Positions 24,332 through 35,313 of a stretch of DNA of 64,000 bases are shown here, one piece after another. The stretch's first letter is position 1, and every line of letters starts with the position of its first letter. Source of the stretch: Klebsiella planticola ATCC 33531 (lineage in GTDB: Bacteria > Pseudomonadota > Gammaproteobacteria > Enterobacterales > Enterobacteriaceae); assembly GCF_000735435.1 (NCBI RefSeq), contig NZ_JMPP01000067.1, positions 1 through 64,000 on the forward strand. The letters run 5' to 3'. A program made the position numbers and the translations under genes. Below the pieces are notes generated by a model. It searched no databases and was not told the origin of the DNA. It saw only the letters and a program-made list of their open reading frames with translations.

Positions 24332-25999
24332 TTATTGCAAACGTTCTAATAAACGAGCCAGTTTCTTATTCCCACCGGCAATCGGCGCCCATTGATAGTG
24401 AACAACCGGCGTTCCGGCGGTCTGTAAATCGAGCGCAAAGCTGCGCAGGCCAGCATTAATCACCGACACACCCTCCAGCAGACCGGCGCGCGGGGCCGGA
24501 GCTGCTTTCCGCGGCGGGCTAATCAGCGCGGCGGCAAGTAGGGTGGCTTCAGGCAGGCTATCGATCACGGCAATCCCCACATCTTCAAGGGCTGAAATCT
24601 GACGGGAGCGGCACTGCGGATCGCTTTCGGTCCCGGTCACCGTCGCGATAACGTGCAGCGGACTATCGTCAGCCCTGGTCGCCCACGCCCGCTGGCATGC
24701 TTCGACCAGCGAGCCGGCCGGATCGGCGGTGGCACCGTAGCCAATCACCACGTCCAGCAGCAGTACGCCAACCTGAGTGTCCGCGCCCAGTTCAGCAATC
24801 AGCTGGTTGCGCAGGGAGGGATCGATCATCGGATGCGGACGGCCGACGGTGTAAAAATCATCGCCAAGATCGACGACCCGATGACCCTGCGCGTTGAGCA
24901 TCATGCCCTGAGGGTGATGCGCATCGGGGGTAATCTGCAGCCGTTCTGCCAGCAGTCCTGCCGATTCAGCAGCCAGCGTACCGCCGGTGTATAAACCGCG
25001 AATCTGCTTGCCTGCCACCGCGGGAAGGCTTTCCTGACGCCGCACCACTCGTGCCAGCAGACAGGCCAGACGCCCGGCCTCGTCAAGCGTACGGGCGAAC
25101 CAGACGTTTTCATCGCGTGCGGTCGGCGGCATATAGCCGAGGAATAGCGCCACCACCGGTTTCGCACTGCGCTTCATGGCGCCGATGATCTTCAGACGCA
25201 CCGCCTCGGCGGGAGGCTTAGAAACAAAGGCCAGCACCTGGCTCTGCTCGTCCTGGGTCAGCATTTCCAGCGCCGTTTGTGCGCTGATGCCGCCCACTTC
25301 GGCGCTCAGATCGCGGCCGCCAAGACCAATCGCATGGCTGATCCCTTCACCGCCGAGGACAATCTGCGAGACCAGCTCCTGAATACCGGTGCCGGACGCG
25401 CCAATGACGCCGATATTGCCTTCCGGCGTAACGTTGGCGAAAGCCAGCGGCGTGCCGGCAATCATGGCGGTTCCGCAGTCCGGCCCCATCACCAGCAGCC
25501 CTTTGTCGCGGGCGCGGGTTTTGAGCGCGATTTCATCTTCCAGCGTGACGTTGTCGGAGAAGATCATGACGTTTTTCTCGCTGCTGAGCGCCTGATGGGC
25601 AAGCTCCGCAGCGTACTCCCCGGCAACGGAAATTAAGGCCATATTGGCCTGCGATAGTTTCTGCGTCGCGCTTTGCCAGCGGCGAACCACGCTCAGGCTC
25701 TGACTTTGCCCGCTCCCCTGCGCCAGGGCGGTGAGGGCCTCATCAAGACGGGCGACAATCATTTCCGTTACCGACGCATCTGCGCAATCGGTGCGGATCG
25801 CCACACAAATGTCATTTGGCGTCGCGCTGGCAAAATCGTCGTGCCAGAAGCCGGTCGTTTCCAACAGCGATTTATTTGCCGGTGTGCCCATCATGACTGA
25901 AACATCATCGACATTTTCCGACTCGCTTAGCTTGCGTGAAATAATCATTAAGCTGACCGAATCCTGAAAACAGCCCTTTTTAATAAAGGCATGAATCAT
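24332..25999 (-). CDS. fdrA: FdrA/AllF, acyl-CoA-synthetase-like subunit of oxamate carbamoyltransferase
   Basis: The 555-residue protein (equal to E. coli FdrA) has a succinyl-CoA-synthetase-like CoA-binding half: MGPDCGTAMIAGTPLAFANV, GNIGVIGASGTGIQELVSQI and GEGISHAIGLGGRDLSAEVGG. A second half contains the YTGGTLAAESAGLLA region and PLHVIATVTGTESDPQ. It is the first gene of the leftward allFGHK operon that turns oxalurate into oxamate, carbamoyl phosphate and finally ATP. It is divergent from allD. Confidence 0.95.
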   Translation of the reverse strand: MIHAFIKKGCFQDSVSLMIISRKLSESENVDDVSVMMGTPANKSLLETTGFWHDDFASATPNDICVAIRTDCADASVTEMIVARLDEALTALAQGSGQSQSLSVVRRWQSATQKLSQANMALISVAGEYAAELAHQALSSEKNVMIFSDNVTLEDEIALKTRARDKGLLVMGPDCGTAMIAGTPLAFANVTPEGNIGVIGASGTGIQELVSQIVLGGEGISHAIGLGGRDLSAEVGGISAQTALEMLTQDEQSQVLAFVSKPPAEAVRLKIIGAMKRSAKPVVALFLGYMPPTARDENVWFARTLDEAGRLACLLARVVRRQESLPAVAGKQIRGLYTGGTLAAESAGLLAERLQITPDAHHPQGMMLNAQGHRVVDLGDDFYTVGRPHPMIDPSLRNQLIAELGADTQVGVLLLDVVIGYGATADPAGSLVEACQRAWATRADDSPLHVIATVTGTESDPQCRSRQISALEDVGIAVIDSLPEATLLAAALISPPRKAAPAPRAGLLEGVSVINAGLRSFALDLQTAGTPVVHYQWAPIAGGNKKLARLLERLQ

Positions 26000-26314
26000 A
26001 ATAACTCCCCAATAATTGCACCCATTGCAATTGAATGAGCATGGTTAATCTGCAATCAGGCTAGCGATATAAAATTATCGTCGACGTGACTCAAGTCACA
26101 TGGAAACTATTACACAACGCTTTCAAATAAAGCCCTGAACATTAACCAGAGTTTTTTAATGAATAGATTAACGGGGTCTCTTCTGATAAACCCTCGGTGA
26201 TTATTAAATAAAATCTAACTAACTATTTTTACCAATCCAGATCACAATTTAAGTTTATTTTCCCCGTATTTTATTTGGCAGTCAGGCTCTACACCGTCGT
26301 TAAAAGGAAGACAG
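26000..26314. promoter_or_regulatory. Divergent control region fdrA/allD with CRP-like site
   Basis: About 315 AT-rich bases drive both operons. CGTGA-N6-TCACA at 26085-26100 is close to the CRP consensus and lies 86 bases before the fdrA start and 215 before allD. In E. coli AllS activates this region; I cannot identify an AllS site by eye. No gene is present. Confidence 0.5.
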
Positions 26315-27364
26315 ATGAAAGTCAGTCGGGAAACACTTCATCAGCTTATTGCCAATAAGCTGAACACAGCAGGGCTTACTCGCAATCACGCGGATATCAT
26401 TGCCGATGTGCTGGTTTATGCCGATGCTAGGGGAATTCATTCGCACGGCGCGGTTCGCGTTGAATATTATGCGGAGCGTATTTCAAAAGGCGGAACCAAT
26501 CGGCATCCCACCTTCACCTTTGAAAAGAACGGCCCCTGCAGCGGTATTTTGCATGCCGATAACGCCGCCGGTCAGGTGGCCGCCAAAATGGGCATGGAGC
26601 ACGCGATAGAATTAGCCCAGGAAAACGGCGTGGCCGTGGTCGGCATCCGGCGCATGGGCCACAGCGGGGCCATCTCTTACTTCGCCCGGCAGGCCGCTCG
26701 CGCCGGGCTTATCGGGCTTTCTCTGTGCCAGTCGGACCCGATGGTCGTGCCTTTTGGCGGGGCGGAAATCTATTACGGAACCAACCCGCTGGCCTTTGCC
26801 GCGCCCGGCGAGGGCGACGATATTATCACCTTCGACATGGCCACCACGGTGCAGGCCTGGGGGAAAATTCTCGATGCCCGCTCGCGCCATGAAACCATTC
26901 CCGACAGCTGGGCGGTGGATAAAAACGGCGCACCAACCAGCGATCCTTTTGCCGTTCACGCCCTGCTTCCGGCAGCCGGTCCGAAAGGCTACGGCCTGAT
27001 GATGATGATCGACGTCCTCTCCGGTATTTTGCTTAACCTCCCCTTCGGCCGCCAGGTCAGCTCTATGTACGACAACCTGAGCCAGGGGCGCGAGCTGGGC
27101 CAGTTGCATATCGTCATCAACCCGGCGTTTTTCTCCTCCAGCGCGCTATTCCGCCAGCATATCAGCGACACCATGCGTGAATTAAACGCCATTACGCCAG
27201 CGCCCGGATTTAACCAGGTTTATTACCCGGGGCAGAACCTGGATATCAATGAAAAAAACAGCGCCGTCAACGGTATCGAGATCGTGGATGAGATTTATGA
27301 CTATCTGGTTTCGGACGCTTTATATAACCGCTCTTATGAAACCAATTCCCCGTTTGCTCAATAA
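26315..27364 (+). CDS. allD: Ureidoglycolate dehydrogenase
   Basis: The 349-residue protein belongs to the malate/lactate dehydrogenase-like family (LDH2). It oxidises ureidoglycolate to oxalurate with NAD, the branch used without oxygen. Visible are DARGIHSHGAVRVEYY with the catalytic histidine, VVGIRRMGHSGAISYF, YYGTNPLAFAAP, and PKGYGLMMMIDVLSG. It heads the rightward allDCE operon, with 21 bases before allC. Confidence 0.96.
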   Translation: MKVSRETLHQLIANKLNTAGLTRNHADIIADVLVYADARGIHSHGAVRVEYYAERISKGGTNRHPTFTFEKNGPCSGILHADNAAGQVAAKMGMEHAIELAQENGVAVVGIRRMGHSGAISYFARQAARAGLIGLSLCQSDPMVVPFGGAEIYYGTNPLAFAAPGEGDDIITFDMATTVQAWGKILDARSRHETIPDSWAVDKNGAPTSDPFAVHALLPAAGPKGYGLMMMIDVLSGILLNLPFGRQVSSMYDNLSQGRELGQLHIVINPAFFSSSALFRQHISDTMRELNAITPAPGFNQVYYPGQNLDINEKNSAVNGIEIVDEIYDYLVSDALYNRSYETNSPFAQ

Positions 27365-27385
27365 ATTAAAATACAGGAGTTGCGT

Positions 27386-28621
27386 ATGGCTCATTATTTT
27401 CGACAGGCAATAGAAGAGACATTGCCCTGGCTTTCCTCTTTCGGCGCCGACCCGACCGGGGGCATAACCCGCCTGCTCTATTCGCCAGAATGGCTGCAGG
27501 CGCAGCAGGCGTTCAAACAAAGAATGAGCGAAAGCGGGCTGGAAACACGCTTTGATGAAGTGGGCAACCTCTATGGTCGCCTGCCCGGCACGCGCTTTCC
27601 CGATGAGGTTATCCTCAGCGGTTCGCATATTGATAGCGTCGTTAACGGCGGCAATCTTGACGGCCAGTTCGGCGCGCTGGCGGCCTGGCTGGCGGTTCGC
27701 TGGTTAAAAGAGACCTACGGGGCGCCGCTGCGTACCGTGGAAGTGCTGGCGTTAGCGGAAGAAGAAGGTAGCCGCTTCCCTTACGTCTTCTGGGGCAGCA
27801 AAAATATCGTCGGCATCGCTAATCCAGCGGACGTGCGTGAGATTAAAGACGCCAAAGGCGTGGCGTTTGTCGATGCCATGAAGCAGTGCGGTTTCAGCCT
27901 GCCCGCCGCCCCGCAGAAGCCGCGCCGGGATATTAAAGCCTTCGTAGAACTGCATATTGAGCAGGGTCGCGTGCTGGAAACCAACAAGCAGTCTATCGGC
28001 GTGGTCAACGCCATTGTCGGACAGCGTCGCTACACCATCACCCTTAACGGCGAGTCTAACCATGCCGGCACGACCCCAATGGGCTACCGTCGCGACACCG
28101 TCCACGCCTTTAGCCGTATCTGCTGCGAATCTATCGCCAAAGCAAAAGCCCACGGCGACCCGCTGGTGCTCACCTTCGGTAAAGTCGCCCCACAGCCGAA
28201 TACCGTCAACGTGGTGCCGGGCAAAACCGTCTTCACGATGGACTGCCGCCACACCGATGCGCTTGAGTTAACGGCATTTACTGAGGTCATTGAGGCCGAT
28301 ATGCGGCGGATCTGTCAGGAGATGGATATCGGCATTGAGATCGACCTGTGGATGGATGAGGCTCCGGTTCCCATGGATACGAAGCTGGTAGCCCAGCTCA
28401 CCGCACTTTGTGAAAAAGAGAAGGTGAATTTCCGCGTGATGCACAGCGGAGCGGGACACGACGCGCAGATTTTCGCTCCCTGCTTCCCGACCTGCATGAT
28501 CTTTATGCCAAGCATCAAAGGCATCAGCCATAACCCGGCGGAAAGCACGCATATCGAGGATCTGGCGGAAGGCGTAAAAACGCTCGCCTTAATGTTGCAT
28601 CAACTGGCCTGGACTGAATAA
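27386..28621 (+). CDS. allC: Allantoate amidohydrolase
   Basis: The 411-residue zinc hydrolase of the M20 amidase group converts allantoate to ureidoglycine, CO2 and ammonia. The metal ligands appear in SGSHIDSVVNGGNLDGQFG, EEEGSRFPYVFWGS and the late HSGAGHDAQIF; dimer residues in NGESNHAGTTPMGYRRD. The ATG at 27386 has AGGAG seven bases upstream and gives the E. coli length; a TTG six bases earlier is less likely. It lies between allD and allE. Confidence 0.96.
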   Translation: MAHYFRQAIEETLPWLSSFGADPTGGITRLLYSPEWLQAQQAFKQRMSESGLETRFDEVGNLYGRLPGTRFPDEVILSGSHIDSVVNGGNLDGQFGALAAWLAVRWLKETYGAPLRTVEVLALAEEEGSRFPYVFWGSKNIVGIANPADVREIKDAKGVAFVDAMKQCGFSLPAAPQKPRRDIKAFVELHIEQGRVLETNKQSIGVVNAIVGQRRYTITLNGESNHAGTTPMGYRRDTVHAFSRICCESIAKAKAHGDPLVLTFGKVAPQPNTVNVVPGKTVFTMDCRHTDALELTAFTEVIEADMRRICQEMDIGIEIDLWMDEAPVPMDTKLVAQLTALCEKEKVNFRVMHSGAGHDAQIFAPCFPTCMIFMPSIKGISHNPAESTHIEDLAEGVKTLALMLHQLAWTE

Positions 28622-28631
28622 GGAAACGATC

Positions 28632-29414
28632 ATGGGTTATTTAAATAATGTTGTTGGCTATCGCGATGATTTACTGGCCAGCCGTTCCATCGTGCGCCAC
28701 GGTAATTATGCGCTGCTGACGCCGGACGGTCTGGTCAAGAACGTTATTCCGGGTTTTGAACATTGCGATGTGACTATTTTGTCAACGCCGAAATTAGGCG
28801 CCACCTTTGTTGATTATCTGGTCACGCTGCATGAAAACGGCGGCAATCAAAGCGGTTTTGGCGGCGAAGGCATCGAGACCTTCCTGTATGTGATTAAGGG
28901 GGAAATCACCGCCGGGGCGCAGGGAAAAACCTTCGCGCTGACCAAAGGCGGTTATCTTTACTGCCCGCCGGGTGAGCGGATGACTTTCAGTAATAGCCAT
29001 TCAGCCGATAGCCAGCTATTTCTCTATAAGCGTCGCTATATTCCGACAGAGGGCCATGCGCCTTATCTGGTCACCGGCAACGTCAGCCAGCTGGAGCGTA
29101 TTCATTATGAAGGGATGGAAGACGTTATCCTGATCGATTTTCTGCCGAAAGAGCTGGGCTTCGATATGAACATGCATATTCTCTCTTTCGAACCGGGGGC
29201 CAGCCACGGCTACATTGAAACCCACGTCCAGGAGCACGGCGCCTATATTCTCTCCGGCCAGGGAGTGTATAACCTCGACAACAGCTGGGTTCCGGTCAAG
29301 CAAGGAGACTATATCTTTATGGGCGCTTACTCCCTGCAGGCGGGATACGGCGTCGGACGGGAAGCGTTCAGCTACATCTATTCGAAAGACTGCAACCGCG
29401 ACGTTGAGATCTGA
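28632..29414 (+). CDS. allE: (S)-ureidoglycine aminohydrolase
   Basis: The 260-residue bicupin converts ureidoglycine to (S)-ureidoglycolate and ammonia. The N-terminal cupin has GEGIETFLYVIKGEI, and the catalytic C-terminal cupin has GASHGYIETHVQEHGAYILSGQGVYNLD with the metal-binding Glu, His, His, Gln set. It follows allC by ten bases and closes the allDCE operon. It was called ylbA in E. coli. Confidence 0.95.
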   Translation: MGYLNNVVGYRDDLLASRSIVRHGNYALLTPDGLVKNVIPGFEHCDVTILSTPKLGATFVDYLVTLHENGGNQSGFGGEGIETFLYVIKGEITAGAQGKTFALTKGGYLYCPPGERMTFSNSHSADSQLFLYKRRYIPTEGHAPYLVTGNVSQLERIHYEGMEDVILIDFLPKELGFDMNMHILSFEPGASHGYIETHVQEHGAYILSGQGVYNLDNSWVPVKQGDYIFMGAYSLQAGYGVGREAFSYIYSKDCNRDVEI

Positions 29415-29440
29415 TGGCTGACAAGCTGCAAACGTTGGTA

Positions 29441-29521
29441 TCGCCCGCTGGCGCGGGCCTACGGATTAAGTACAACCTTTTGTTATCGTCAATTTCGTAG
29501 GCCGGGTAAGGCGCCAGCCGT
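29441..29521. repeat. REP-like elements after allE
   Basis: GCCCGCTGGCGCGGGCCTACGG and, 50 bases on, CGTAGGCCGGGTAAGGCG are the two arms of an intergenic palindrome pair of the kind found after purK and selU. Confidence 0.55.
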
Positions 29522-29601
29522 CAAAACGCGGACACAGTGTTCAAAACAGGTTGGTTATCAACCTCATAGAATTCACATTTTTGTTTAGCTATGTTGGATT
29601 T

Positions 29602-29629
29602 TGCCACGGTGAAAACCGTGGCATTTTTT
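29602..29629. terminator. Terminator between allE and glxK
   Basis: TGCCACGG-TGAAAA-CCGTGGCA is a perfect 8-bp hairpin followed by TTTTTT on the plus strand. It ends the rightward allDCE transcript just before the convergent glxK stop codon. Confidence 0.88.
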
Positions 29630-29631
29630 AT

Positions 29632-30777
29632 TCAGGCAGGCAGCGTCTGGCCAAGCTTGATAGCGCAGGCGATATTGCGCGCGCAGGCGTAAAGATTCTG
29701 CTCGCCGCGATCCAACACCTCGGCCAGCGGCGCCAGCGCGGGAAGAATGCTAAAGACTGCATCAATACCATGCTGATGCACCGCTTCAACGCCGTCACCC
29801 AGCACGCCGGCGATGGCGATAACCGGGATGCCGTGCTTTTTGGCGAGCCGCGCCACGCCAACCGGCGCTTTACCGCCGACGGTTTGCGAATCCATTCGCC
29901 CTTCGCCGGTGATCACCAGGTCCGCATCGCGCAGCGCCTCCTCCAGATGAACCGCTTCCAGCACAATATCGATGCCCGATTTCAGCGTGGCGTTAAGGAA
30001 TACGCGAGCCGCCGCGCCCATCCCACCTGCCGCGCCGCCGCCGACCATCGCCGTCACATCCTGACCGGTTGCCGCCAGCAGCACCTGAGCGTAGTTTTCT
30101 AAACCGCGATCCAGGGCGGCGACCATTCCTGCGCAGGCCCCTTTTTGCGGGCCAAAGACCGCCGCCGCGCCGCGTTCGCCGAGCAGCGGATTATCCACAT
30201 CGCAGGCTACGTCAATCCGGCACTCGCGAAGTCGCGGGTCGAGATCGCGTAAATCAACGTTGACCAGCCGTTCTAACGCTCCGCCGCCGAGGCCAACGCT
30301 CTCGCCGCGCTCATCAACAAAGCGTGCTCCCAGCGCCTGAGCCATTCCCATTCCTCCATCCACCGTGGCGCTGCCGCCAATGCCGAGAATAATGTGACGA
30401 ACGCCGGTGTCCAGCGCGTGGCGAATCAGCTCGCCGGTACCGTAACTGGTAGCCAGCAGGGGGTTGCGTTCCCCGGGAGGAACCAGCATCAGCCCGCTGG
30501 CCGCCGCCATCTCAATAAACGCGGTTTGTCCATCGCCGCTCAGGCCATAGAAGGCGCCGACAAAATCGCCCATCGGCCCCATGACCGGCAGCATCACCAT
30601 TTTACCCTCGGTGGCCTCAACCATTGCCTCCACCGTCCCTTCACCGCCGTCGGCGATCGGCAGACAGATGCACTCCGCCTGCGGGAAAATAGAGATAAAG
30701 CCCGCCTTAATCGCTTGGGCGCAGCGGCTGGCGCTTACGCTTTCTTTGAAAGAGTCTGGTGCAATAATAATTTTCAT
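29632..30777 (-). CDS. glxK: Glycerate kinase (2-phosphoglycerate forming)
   Basis: The 381-residue protein is a GlxK/GarK-type glycerate kinase, the last step that links glyoxylate to glycolysis. It opens [20 protein letters not shown], has [33 protein letters not shown] and [21 protein letters not shown], all family hallmarks. It is the last gene of a leftward operon, 21 bases after ybbY. Confidence 0.95.
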   Translation of the reverse strand: MKIIIAPDSFKESVSASRCAQAIKAGFISIFPQAECICLPIADGGEGTVEAMVEATEGKMVMLPVMGPMGDFVGAFYGLSGDGQTAFIEMAAASGLMLVPPGERNPLLATSYGTGELIRHALDTGVRHIILGIGGSATVDGGMGMAQALGARFVDERGESVGLGGGALERLVNVDLRDLDPRLRECRIDVACDVDNPLLGERGAAAVFGPQKGACAGMVAALDRGLENYAQVLLAATGQDVTAMVGGGAAGGMGAAARVFLNATLKSGIDIVLEAVHLEEALRDADLVITGEGRMDSQTVGGKAPVGVARLAKKHGIPVIAIAGVLGDGVEAVHQHGIDAVFSILPALAPLAEVLDRGEQNLYACARNIACAIKLGQTLPA

Positions 30778-30798
30778 GGTTCATCCTTTTTAATGTCA

Positions 30799-32106
30799 TT
30801 ACTTAATACGATCCCAGGGAATGAGATTTTCCATCACCACCGCCAGCAGTACGCCGATTAATAAGCCGTTACCTAATAGTGGTCGAATTGTCAGGGGCAG
30901 CGTCTGGAGATAGACCGGCGGCAGGCCGATTAAAAAGATGCCGATAAATAACGGCAGCGCCAGCCGGTAGATATTTCGCGCGGTGAAGGTAATTTGTTTA
31001 CTGAAAGATAAGCTGGAATATAACAACGGAAGATAGGAGACCAGCATGACCGCGCTGCTAATCGGCAAGGGCAACGTGGTAAAAAAGTGGGTCAGCGGCG
31101 TAAATAGCCCCACCAGCAGACAGCACAGGCAGCCGATAATAAACGGCTGGCGCGAGGTCTCTCCGGTTTGAGTTAATAAACCTATCGATGAAACAAAAGG
31201 CGAAAACGGCACCACGCTGAGCGGAACCGTTATTAGGGTCATCAGGCCTGATATAATAAAACTTCGTCGGTAGCGAGTATTGCTGGCGCCCTGTTCGGGA
31301 TAAAAAACGTCGGTACCGCGAATAGCGCCGTAGGTATTCGTAATATTCACCAGCCCCGCCAGCAGCGCCGTCAAAATAATGCCGGGACGTAGTTCCCCGC
31401 CGTAGCCAAGTGGAAACCACTGCCAGTGAATCGGGCCGGATGCCATCGTGGCGGGCGGAGTGCGAAACAGCAGGTACCAGCCAGCCCAGCCTACGAGGGT
31501 GCCAAACAGCAGGGCATAGCGAGCGATGCCGTCCGGAAGAAAAATAATCATCCCCAGCACCAGCATCATCACCGCCAGCGCCAGGCTAAACGGCGCCAAC
31601 TGAATGCCCACGTTGGCCTGAGTCGAACTAAAAGGCAGCCCGAGCATACCTTTAAAAAAGATAGTGGTGAGCTGTGCGCCGAGCAGCAGCATAAAAAAGA
31701 CCATGACCGTCGGGCTGAAGAGCTTCGCCAGGCGATGACCGATGCCGCTCACGCCGATGATGATGGTGAATATCGCCGACAGAAAGATGCCAACCGCCAG
31801 GCTTGACGCAATGCTGGCAAACGGGGTGCCGCGCGCGGCTTCACCGACGGTGACGGTCAGGATAGTGCTCCACCATAGTCCCGTAGGCCCTTCCATAATC
31901 GCCCGACGATGGCCCAGCAGCGCCTGCGCCAGGCAGGCCAGCCCGGTGGTGATAAAACCGTACTGAGTCAGCGTAATCAGCGCGCTGGCAGGCAACTGAA
32001 AAGCAGACTGTAGTGTCGGCGGTACCACGACGGTGTTGCAGAAAATAAAGAAGAACCATTGAAATCCCGCCAGGGTGTTTCGTTTATTTAGCGGAAATAC
32101 CACCAT
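30799..32106 (-). CDS. ybbY: NCS2-family purine permease YbbY
   Basis: The 435-residue membrane protein belongs to the nucleobase-cation symporter-2 group (uracil/xanthine permeases). It has about 12-14 helices, an early GFQWFFFIFCNTVVVPPTL, and MEGPTGLWWSTILTV. It sits between glxK and allB as in E. coli, so a purine or purine-breakdown product is the likely cargo; this is inferred from context. Confidence 0.9.
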   Translation of the reverse strand: MVVFPLNKRNTLAGFQWFFFIFCNTVVVPPTLQSAFQLPASALITLTQYGFITTGLACLAQALLGHRRAIMEGPTGLWWSTILTVTVGEAARGTPFASIASSLAVGIFLSAIFTIIIGVSGIGHRLAKLFSPTVMVFFMLLLGAQLTTIFFKGMLGLPFSSTQANVGIQLAPFSLALAVMMLVLGMIIFLPDGIARYALLFGTLVGWAGWYLLFRTPPATMASGPIHWQWFPLGYGGELRPGIILTALLAGLVNITNTYGAIRGTDVFYPEQGASNTRYRRSFIISGLMTLITVPLSVVPFSPFVSSIGLLTQTGETSRQPFIIGCLCCLLVGLFTPLTHFFTTLPLPISSAVMLVSYLPLLYSSLSFSKQITFTARNIYRLALPLFIGIFLIGLPPVYLQTLPLTIRPLLGNGLLIGVLLAVVMENLIPWDRIK

Positions 32107-32163
32107 GATGAAATCCTGAAAAAGCGCCTGCCGTTAAACAGGCGCTAAGCATGGAATTGACCG

Positions 32164-32271
32164 AGGGATTTCCCGGAGGCGGCGCGGCGCGATGCGCCTG
32201 TCCGGCCTACAAAACCCGCGTGCGGCATCAGGCCCGTAGCGCGGATAAGGCATTTACGCCGTAGTCCGGGA
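32164..32271. repeat. REP-like elements between allB and ybbY
   Basis: Two imperfect palindromes, CCCGGAGGCGGCGCGG/CCTGTCCGGCC at 32170-32206 and GTAGCGCGGATAAGGC/GCCGTAGTCCGGGA at 32234-32271, fill the 180-base gap. Such elements may stabilise the upstream mRNA. Confidence 0.6.
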
Positions 32272-32287
32272 ATTCAACGGTTCCCCG

Positions 32288-33649
32288 TTATTGCTGATGC
32301 TTAAGGATAAATTTCCCCTTCGGCGCGTGCGGGAAGCCCTGCTCGATGTCATAGATCACATCGCCGCGCAGGAGGGTTCTGGCGATCCGCGCGCCAATCG
32401 TACGGCCGACGTAAGGGCTGACTTTATGACGATATTCGAGGTCTTCCGTCTGCAGGACGTAGCTGCTGTTCGGCTGAATAAACACCAGGTCGGCGTCTTT
32501 GCCCGGCGCGATGCGGCCCTTATGCTTCAGGCCGAAAATATCCGCGGCGTTGGTCGCCATCAGACGAGCAAACTGCGGCAAAGGCATACCACGCTTCTGC
32601 ACCGCTTCATCGAACATGACGTCCATACAGTTTTGCAGACCGGCAATCCCGCCCCAGGCCTGCATGATATTGCCAGCCTTCATTTCCGGCGGGCACGGAG
32701 AGTGGTCGGATACCAGACAGTCGATCTCACCGTTGAATAGCTTTTCCCACAGCCCTTTCTGATTTTCCGCGTCGCGGATCGGCGGAGAGCACTTCGCCAG
32801 GGTGCCAATCTTTTCAAACTGTTCGGTGTCCAGCACAAAGTAGTGCGGGCAGGATTCGCAGGTGACATCCTGGCCTTCCTGACGGGCGCGCGTCACTTCG
32901 GCGACCCCTTCCGGGCTGCTGACGTGGCACACGTGCAGACGGCAACCGGCGACCTTCGCCAGATACAGAACGCGGCGGATCGCCTCAACTTCGGTGAATA
33001 CCGGACGGGAGGCGACATAATCATGGGCGGTCACGCGCCCTTCTCTTTTCGCCTCTTCGCCAAGCTCATCGCAGATCAGCGCGTTTTCGCAGTGCACCAG
33101 TACCGTCTGCTTCATCTCGGCCAGCTTTTGTACGCCTTTGAAGAACTGCCAGTCGTTAACGTCGCGGAAGTCATTGTCAATCCCGCGATCGCCGCAGGTC
33201 GCGACGAAGCATTTGAAGCCCACCACGCCCACTTCATCCAGCTCGTGCAGCCGGTCCAGGCTATAGGAGACCAGGCCGCCAAGCTGTGCGGCATCAATGG
33301 TCAACTTGCCTTTCGCGGCGTCGAATTTCAGCTCAATGGTCTCTCGATCGACGGTGGCCGGCAGCTGGTTCAGCGGCATTTCGATCATCGTAGTAATGCC
33401 ACCTTTTGCCGCCGCACGGGTGCCCGTTTCGTATCCTTCCCAGTGGGTACGGCCCGGCTCAGAAATATGCGTATGCGCATCGACCATCCCTGGCGAAACG
33501 ATCAGACCCGTGGCATCCATGATCTGCTTCGCCTCACCCAGGTTTTCACCGATAGCGGCGATTTTGCCGTCAGCAACCGCGATATCGACCACCCGGGATT
33601 CGTTTTCCAGAATGACGGTGCCGTTTTTAATGATTAAATCAAAAGACAT
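32288..33649 (-). CDS. allB: Allantoinase
   Basis: The 453-residue metal-dependent amidohydrolase opens allantoin to allantoate. The metal-binding [15 protein letters not shown], the loop with carboxylated lysine ([13 protein letters not shown]), [17 protein letters not shown] and SDHSPCPPE are in order. The ATG at 33649 behind AAGGAG gives the E. coli length of 453; the frame is open further upstream without support. It follows allP by 131 bases. Confidence 0.97.
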   Translation of the reverse strand: MSFDLIIKNGTVILENESRVVDIAVADGKIAAIGENLGEAKQIMDATGLIVSPGMVDAHTHISEPGRTHWEGYETGTRAAAKGGITTMIEMPLNQLPATVDRETIELKFDAAKGKLTIDAAQLGGLVSYSLDRLHELDEVGVVGFKCFVATCGDRGIDNDFRDVNDWQFFKGVQKLAEMKQTVLVHCENALICDELGEEAKREGRVTAHDYVASRPVFTEVEAIRRVLYLAKVAGCRLHVCHVSSPEGVAEVTRARQEGQDVTCESCPHYFVLDTEQFEKIGTLAKCSPPIRDAENQKGLWEKLFNGEIDCLVSDHSPCPPEMKAGNIMQAWGGIAGLQNCMDVMFDEAVQKRGMPLPQFARLMATNAADIFGLKHKGRIAPGKDADLVFIQPNSSYVLQTEDLEYRHKVSPYVGRTIGARIARTLLRGDVIYDIEQGFPHAPKGKFILKHQQ

Positions 33650-33780
33650 ATAAAACTCCTTGTATGTGTACAGACGATTAAGCCGCCATACTTCTGTTTG
33701 CAGCCACGTACACCGCAATACCAATGGCTTTGGCTCTTGAAGCTTCATCCATGAAATAAACTTTCCTGGTTGTAATAAAA

Positions 33781-35235
33781 TCAATTCACAGCATTGGGAC
33801 GCGCCAGGTTATTCGGCTGGGCCCGCTTTTTCAGCAAGGCGTATGCGACAAAAGCGACAATCACGCCAACAAACCACGACACGCGGGAGAACGGTTCAAG
33901 TAGTGGAATAAATTTTCCGCCGAGCGATAAAATAACCGCCACAATGGTTACCAGGAATGCGGTAACGTTAAATCCATTATCGAAATATTTATAATCCCCC
34001 GGTGCAGTATAAAGTTCATCAAGATTAATTTGCCCACGCATGACGATAAAGTAGTGCGCCATCATTACGCCAATAACCGGGCCCAGCATGCCACCGATAA
34101 CATCGAGGAAAAGATAAATACTGTCCTGATTCTCCATTAATTTCCATGGGCAGATCAGCAGGCTAATAATACTGGCGATCAGCACGCCGTTTTTATACGT
34201 CAGTTTCGTGGGGGCAATTGCCGCGATTTGATAGCCCGCCGGAATAATATTACCGGTCGCGTTGGTGGAGATCGTGGTCATTAATATCACCAGCACCGCA
34301 AAGAACGAGGCAAACAGGCTATCCCATTTCTGCACAATATCCAGTACGTTCCAGGTATCCATACCGTAATGGATACTGGCGCCGGCGATAATGCACACTC
34401 CGGCCACCGCGAACAGAATATAGGCCACCACTAAGCCAAGGGTTTGCCCAACGGCCTGCTCGCGAAACGAACGCGCGTTCTGGGTAAAGTCCGAGGCGCT
34501 CACCGCCGGCGCAGCCCAGACGGCAACCACCGCATTGATAACGACCAGGAACAAGAAGCCGGTATGTTCCGCTTTCGCCACCCCGGTCGGCAGATAGTCG
34601 AGGATTGGGCCGATCCCGACCAGCGAGATAGCCCATATAGCCATGCCGCCGAAGACAATGTAGATACAGGGGTTCAGGATTGCGGTAAATTTATTGAGCA
34701 CTTTTCCGCCGCCGAAACCAATACCTACGTTAATCAGCCAGAAAACCAGAAAGGCGATCAGCCCCGGCAACGACAGTCCCAACAGCTTAAAATCGCCGCC
34801 GAGCGTCAGAAATTCGGGCCACAGTTTACCTAATAAGATCAGGAATGCCAGCGAGCCGGCATAGCATTGCAAACCAAACCACATAATTGCCGCGATGCCG
34901 CCTCTGAGCAGGCCGGGCAATAATGCCCCACGTACACCATAGGAGGCTCTTAATATCATTGCGAAGGGTACGCCGTATTTACTTCCGGCAGCACCATTAC
35001 ACACCATAACCAGGGCAATAATAAAAGCACTCAATATTATTGCCATCATTATGCTAAATGTTGATAGTCCGAGAATAAAAAAGCCACCAACCATCACATA
35101 ATTAGGTACATTGTGTACGGATCCCATCCATAAAGTAAAATAGTTAAATGTTTTCCAGTTACGCTGCGAGGCTACTTTTGGCAGTAGATCGTCGCTATAA
35201 CCCCTGGCTTTGTACAGGTCTTGAGTTTGTTCCAT
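33781..35235 (-). CDS. allP: Allantoin permease (NCS1 family)
   Basis: The 484-residue protein equals E. coli YbbW/AllP in length. It is an NCS1 symporter with 12 helices, the N-terminal [21 protein letters not shown], and [25 protein letters not shown], both typical of hydantoin and allantoin transporters. It imports allantoin for AllB, encoded just downstream on the same strand. Confidence 0.93.
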   Translation of the reverse strand: MEQTQDLYKARGYSDDLLPKVASQRNWKTFNYFTLWMGSVHNVPNYVMVGGFFILGLSTFSIMMAIILSAFIIALVMVCNGAAGSKYGVPFAMILRASYGVRGALLPGLLRGGIAAIMWFGLQCYAGSLAFLILLGKLWPEFLTLGGDFKLLGLSLPGLIAFLVFWLINVGIGFGGGKVLNKFTAILNPCIYIVFGGMAIWAISLVGIGPILDYLPTGVAKAEHTGFLFLVVINAVVAVWAAPAVSASDFTQNARSFREQAVGQTLGLVVAYILFAVAGVCIIAGASIHYGMDTWNVLDIVQKWDSLFASFFAVLVILMTTISTNATGNIIPAGYQIAAIAPTKLTYKNGVLIASIISLLICPWKLMENQDSIYLFLDVIGGMLGPVIGVMMAHYFIVMRGQINLDELYTAPGDYKYFDNGFNVTAFLVTIVAVILSLGGKFIPLLEPFSRVSWFVGVIVAFVAYALLKKRAQPNNLARPNAVN

Positions 35236-35313
35236 AATTCCCTCTTAATACGCATCGGATTACGTTTGTAGGTTTAGCTATGTGGAACAACAAATTTTAA
35301 TTATTTATTTTTA

